NCBI GenBank assembly: GCA_050729515.1
Contig: JBOHLG010000014.1
Location: forward strand, 12,501-76,500
Origin: Acaudatibacter sp050729515
GTDB taxonomy: Bacteria; Pseudomonadota; Alphaproteobacteria; Caulobacterales; Caulobacteraceae
Direction of reading: 5' to 3'
DNA: 64,000 nucleotides
This document shows positions 60,907-64,000 of the stretch, one piece after another. A program made the position numbers and the translations under genes. The notes under the pieces are model-generated. The model was not told the DNA's origin and searched no databases. It was given only the letters and a program-made list of their open reading frames with translations. The first letter of the stretch is position 1, and every line of letters begins with the position of its first letter.

Positions 60907-61212
60907 GTGTTCCCCAGACTGAAGACCTATCTGCCGACCGCCGCACTGGCCGTCCTCATCTTCTACTTCGGCTACAACGCCCTTGCGGGAGACAAAGGCC
61001 TGCTGCTTGCCCATCAACGCAAGGCCACGCTCGCCCAGAAGAGGGTGGAGCTGGCTCAGTTGACGGTCGAGCGCAAGGACCTTGAGCTGCAGGTCAAATA
61101 CCTTTCCGACGACGATCTTTCGCGCGATCTCCTGGAGGAGAAGGCGCATGTTCTTCTGGGCTTTGTCGATCCCAGGGACTATGTGATCCGCACTCCGCCG
61201 CCGCGAGGCTGA
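60907..61212 (+). CDS. ftsB: FtsB/DivIC-type septum formation protein
   Basis: 101 residues from GTG 60907; the frame is open back into eno but conserved sequence begins here. A short basic start, one membrane segment (about 10-28) and a coiled coil (AQKRVELAQLTVERKDLELQ) match the FtsB/DivIC family, which links FtsL and FtsQ in the divisome. Position between eno and pdhA is conserved in alphaproteobacteria. Confidence 0.85.
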   Translation: MFPRLKTYLPTAALAVLIFYFGYNALAGDKGLLLAHQRKATLAQKRVELAQLTVERKDLELQVKYLSDDDLSRDLLEEKAHVLLGFVDPRDYVIRTPPPRG

Positions 61213-61268
61213 GCATCTCCACCGGCGCGGGGCCGGCGCCAGGGTCAACCGGAGAGCCCACCCGTCCC

Positions 61269-62297
61269 ATGGCTCGATCTGACGCCCGCAGCACGCCGCA
61301 AAGCGCGTCCGGCGAGGCCCAAGAGGACCCCAAGACCCTTCTCGCCTACTATCGTTCCATGCTCCTCATCCGGCGCTTCGAGGAGCGCGCCGGCCAGCTC
61401 TACGGCATGGGTCAGATCGGCGGCTTCTGCCACCTCTACATCGGCCAGGAAGCAATCGCGGTGGGCATGCAGGCGGCCAAGCGCGAAGGCGACGAGGTGA
61501 TCACCGGCTATCGCGAGCATGGCCACATGCTGGCCGCCGGGATCGATCCCAAGGTGGTGATGGCCGAGCTCACCGGCAGGGCGGCGGGCGCCTCGAAGGG
61601 CAAGGGCGGCTCGATGCACATGTTCGCCCTCGACCGCGGCTTCTACGGCGGCCACGGCATCGTCGGCTCCCCGGTGAGCCTCGGAACCGGCCTGGCCTTC
61701 GCCAACCGCTATCGCGGCGAGGCCACTGTGGCCTTCGTCTTCTTCGGCGACGGCGCGGCCAACCAGGGCCAGGTCTATGAAAGCTTCAACATGGCCGAGC
61801 TGTGGCGCCTGCCGGCGGTCTATGTGATCGAGAACAACCAGTACGCCATGGGGACCAGCGTCGAGCGCTCTAGCTCCCAGACACACCTCTTCCGGCGCGG
61901 GGCGAGCTTCAACATCCCCGGCGCCGAGATCGACGGGATGAACGTCACGGCCGTCCGCGACGCCGGCCTGAAGGCCGCCGAACACGCCCGGAGCGGCAAG
62001 GGGCCCTTCATCCTGGAGATGAAGACCTATCGCTATCGCGGCCATTCGATGAGCGATCCGGGGAAATACCGGACCCGCGAGGAGATCGACGAGGTCCGCA
62101 AGACCCGCGATCCCATCGAGCATCTCCAGGAGCGCCTGGAAGAGGCCGGGATCGCCGATGAAGCCGCGCTCAAGGCCATCGATTCCGAGGTTCGGGCCCT
62201 CGTCGCCGACGCCGCCGAATTCGCCCGCACCGCGCCCGAGCCGGCTTCGGCCGAGCTCATGAACGACATCTACGCTTCCCGGGAGGCCTCGGCGTGA
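61269..62297 (+). CDS. pdhA: Pyruvate dehydrogenase E1 component, alpha subunit
   Basis: 342 residues. The thiamine diphosphate motif is FFGDGAANQGQVYESFNMAE..VIENNQYAMGTSVER; the phosphorylation-loop equivalent YRYRGHSMSDPGKYRTREE is typical. This form needs a separate beta subunit to make an active alpha2beta2 E1. Its TGA overlaps the GTG of the next gene (GTGA), but that gene is E2, not pdhB. Confidence 0.95.
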   Translation: MARSDARSTPQSASGEAQEDPKTLLAYYRSMLLIRRFEERAGQLYGMGQIGGFCHLYIGQEAIAVGMQAAKREGDEVITGYREHGHMLAAGIDPKVVMAELTGRAAGASKGKGGSMHMFALDRGFYGGHGIVGSPVSLGTGLAFANRYRGEATVAFVFFGDGAANQGQVYESFNMAELWRLPAVYVIENNQYAMGTSVERSSSQTHLFRRGASFNIPGAEIDGMNVTAVRDAGLKAAEHARSGKGPFILEMKTYRYRGHSMSDPGKYRTREEIDEVRKTRDPIEHLQERLEEAGIADEAALKAIDSEVRALVADAAEFARTAPEPASAELMNDIYASREASA

Positions 62298-63664
62298 GCG
62301 TCGAGGTTCTGATGCCGGCGCTCTCCCCGACCATGGAGGAGGGGACGCTCGCCAAGTGGCTGGTCAAGGTGGGCGACGAGGTGAAGAGTGGCGATGTGAT
62401 CGCCGAGATCGAGACCGACAAGGCGACCATGGAGGTCGAGGCGGTGGACGAAGGGGTGGTCGAGGCCCTGCTGGTTCCCGAAGGGGCCGAGGAGGTCAAG
62501 GTCAACACGCCCATCGCCCGCCTCTCCGGCGAAGGCGAGGCGGCGGCCCCGACCAGATCGGCAAGCGAGGCCACGCCGCACTCCGAGTCTCCGACCACTG
62601 AAAGGCCCCAATCCAAGTCCGAACCCGCCGAAAAGCCGCAAGCCGCCGCCAAGCCGGAATCCAAGCCCGCGGCCAAGACCGCCGAGCCGCCTTCCCCCGC
62701 GCCGGGGCAGGATGGCGCGGACAAAGGCGAGCGCCTCTTCGCCTCGCCGCTCGCCAAGCGCCTCGCCCGCCAGCTCGGCCTGGAGCTCTCGAAGATCGCC
62801 GGCAGCGGGCCCCATGGCCGGATCATCCGCCGAGACGTCGAGGCGGCGGCCGGTTCGGCCGGCCGACCCGCGAAGCCGCCAGAGAAGACGCCCGAGACGC
62901 CGTCGCGGGGCCTCGCCGAGCCCCCCGCTCGCGCGCCGACCCTCGCCTCGCTCGAGGCGCAGGGGATCAGGCCGGGGTCCTACGACGTCGTTGCACTCGA
63001 CGGCATGAGAAAGACGGTCGCCAAGAGGATGACTGCCAGCTTCCGCGACGTCCCCCACTTCCCCTTGCAGATCGAGGTGGAGATCGACGCCCTTCTCACC
63101 GCCCGGGCCAGGATCAACGCCCTCCTTTCCGATGAGAAATCAAGGGTCAGCGTCAATGACCTGCTGATCAAGGCCTGCGCCGTGGCGCTGATGCGGGTCC
63201 CGAACGCCAATGCCAGCTTCACCAGCGAAGGGATCGCCCGCCACCACGACGCCGACATCGCCGTCGCCGTCGCCGTCGAAGGAGGGCTCATCACCCCGAT
63301 CGTGCGCGCCGCCCAGAGCAAGGGCCTGACCGCAATCTCGGCGGAAATGAAGGACCTCGCCGAGCGGGCGCGGTCGCGCAAGCTCAAGCCCGAAGAGTAT
63401 CTGGGCGGCACCTTCTCGATCTCCAACCTCGGCATGTATGGGGTGAGGAGCTTCGCCTCGATCCTCAATGAGCCGCACGGCGCCATCCTCTCGGTCGGAG
63501 CCGGCGAGAAGCGGCCGGTCGTCCGCGGCGATCAGGTCGCCGTCGCCACTGTGATGAGCCTCACCTTGACCTGCGATCACCGGGTGGTGGACGGGGTGAT
63601 CGGCGCGAAGTTTCTGGCCGCGCTGAAGGCATTGATAGGCGATCCCATCGCCATGATCCTTTGA
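62294..63664 (+). CDS. pdhC: Dihydrolipoamide acetyltransferase (E2) of pyruvate dehydrogenase
   Basis: 456 residues from GTG 62294. The single lipoyl domain (1-80) has the lipoylated Lys43 in ETDKATMEVEA. A long Pro/Ala/Lys linker (85-145) and the peripheral subunit-binding domain (SPLAKRLARQLGLELSKIAG) follow, and then the acetyltransferase domain, ending with the active-site histidine His429 in CDHRVVDGVIGAKF. The complete E2 lies directly behind pdhA, where alphaproteobacteria normally have pdhB. The lipoyl domain also resembles the one that opens alphaproteobacterial PdhB. Confidence 0.93.
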   Translation: MSVEVLMPALSPTMEEGTLAKWLVKVGDEVKSGDVIAEIETDKATMEVEAVDEGVVEALLVPEGAEEVKVNTPIARLSGEGEAAAPTRSASEATPHSESPTTERPQSKSEPAEKPQAAAKPESKPAAKTAEPPSPAPGQDGADKGERLFASPLAKRLARQLGLELSKIAGSGPHGRIIRRDVEAAAGSAGRPAKPPEKTPETPSRGLAEPPARAPTLASLEAQGIRPGSYDVVALDGMRKTVAKRMTASFRDVPHFPLQIEVEIDALLTARARINALLSDEKSRVSVNDLLIKACAVALMRVPNANASFTSEGIARHHDADIAVAVAVEGGLITPIVRAAQSKGLTAISAEMKDLAERARSRKLKPEEYLGGTFSISNLGMYGVRSFASILNEPHGAILSVGAGEKRPVVRGDQVAVATVMSLTLTCDHRVVDGVIGAKFLAALKALIGDPIAMIL

Positions 63665-63667
63665 GAA

Positions 63668-64000
63668 ATGCCTGAGGCCGCCACCATCTACGACTTCTCC
63701 GCGCGCCGCCTTTCGGGCGAGGAGGTCTCGCTGGGCGAGCATCGCGGAGAAGTGATGCTGATAGTCAATACCGCCAGCCGGTGCGGCTTCACCCCCCAGT
63801 ACGCTGGCCTCGAGGACCTGCAGCGGCGGTTAAGCCCCCGCGGCTTCACGGTCATCGGCTTTCCCTGCAACCAGTTCGGACATCAGGAGCCGGGGGACGC
63901 TGAGGCGATCGGCGAGTTCTGCTCGCTCACCTACGGCGTCACCTTCCCGATGATGGCCAAGGTAGAGGTCAACGGCCCCGCCGCCCATCCGCTCTGGGGT
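63668..64000 (+). CDS. Glutathione peroxidase family protein, 3' end cut by the window
   Basis: First 111 residues from ATG 63668, three bases after the E2 stop. VNTASRCGFTPQYAGLEDLQ carries the peroxidatic cysteine in the place of selenocysteine, and VIGFPCNQFGHQEPG has the conserved glutamine region and a second cysteine. These bacterial forms usually reduce peroxides with thioredoxin as donor. The frame is still open at the last base. Confidence 0.93.
   Translation, partial: MPEAATIYDFSARRLSGEEVSLGEHRGEVMLIVNTASRCGFTPQYAGLEDLQRRLSPRGFTVIGFPCNQFGHQEPGDAEAIGEFCSLTYGVTFPMMAKVEVNGPAAHPLWG

Overview
The window reads as a GC-rich alphaproteobacterial chromosome segment. Reasons: the translation and RNA polymerase genes are alphaproteobacterial in sequence and grouping; a short-type adenylate kinase follows secY; a tpiA/ppiD/trpE divergent block lies beside secG-pyrG; and a pdhA/E2 pair follows eno and an ftsB-like gene. 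There is no rRNA, CRISPR array, insertion sequence or prophage. Genus cannot be told from the sequence alone.

Layout. 1-6.6 kb: amidase (5' cut), a 2OG-Fe(II) oxygenase, an ELM1/DUF1022 protein, tRNA-Thr, metG, a TerC-type membrane protein, an RlmB/TrmH-type rRNA methyltransferase, tRNA-Tyr and tRNA-Gly. 6.9-12.4 kb: a secreted head-GIN-type protein, then the str operon rpsL-rpsG-fusA-tuf and tRNA-Trp. 12.6-27.3 kb: secE-nusG, rplKA, rplJL, rpoBC. This backbone is interrupted by a reverse-strand DksA/TraR-like gene, a GFA-family gene fused translationally to rplA, a Sel1-repeat gene, a broken histidine phosphatase and a phased decamer repeat. 27.4-28.7 kb: two reverse-strand envelope genes (DUF3617-like, TonB-like). 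29.1-43.4 kb: the uninterrupted S10-spc-alpha ribosomal cluster from rpsJ to rplQ, including secY, adk and rpoA. 43.5-49.0 kb: an accessory block with GFA gene + lysR facing a cytochrome P450 coupled to a MATE transporter/P-loop kinase fusion, then a methyltransferase. 49.2-50.7 kb: sodB and a gene-free 0.8 kb stretch with a second decamer-repeat locus. 50.7-64 kb: APC permease, trpE, ppiD (reverse), then tpiA, secG, pyrG, yjbR-like, rpmF, eno, ftsB-like, pdhA, an E2 gene and the start of a glutathione peroxidase.

Most genes work together as the growth-rate machinery: ribosomal proteins, elongation factors, RNA polymerase, Sec channel subunits E, Y and G, and tRNAs, with lower glycolysis (tpiA, eno) and pyruvate dehydrogenase at the right end. 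Many are joined by ATGA, GTGA or TGATG overlaps, so translational coupling is common.

The strongest unexplained signals are non-coding. A dispersed element of about 170 bp made of two stem-loops occurs four times (near 6.6, 12.5, 40.1 and 55.7 kb), and its four stem arms change together between copies. Two loci (17.1 and 50.0 kb) pair a TTGACA/TATTGC dyad with arrays of CGAGC repeating at exactly 10 bp. Several leaders (rpsL, rplL-rpoB, rpsM) are strongly structured. Two gene-content oddities stand out: pdhB is missing between pdhA and the E2 gene, and the str/tuf/rpo order is a cyclic permutation of the usual one.
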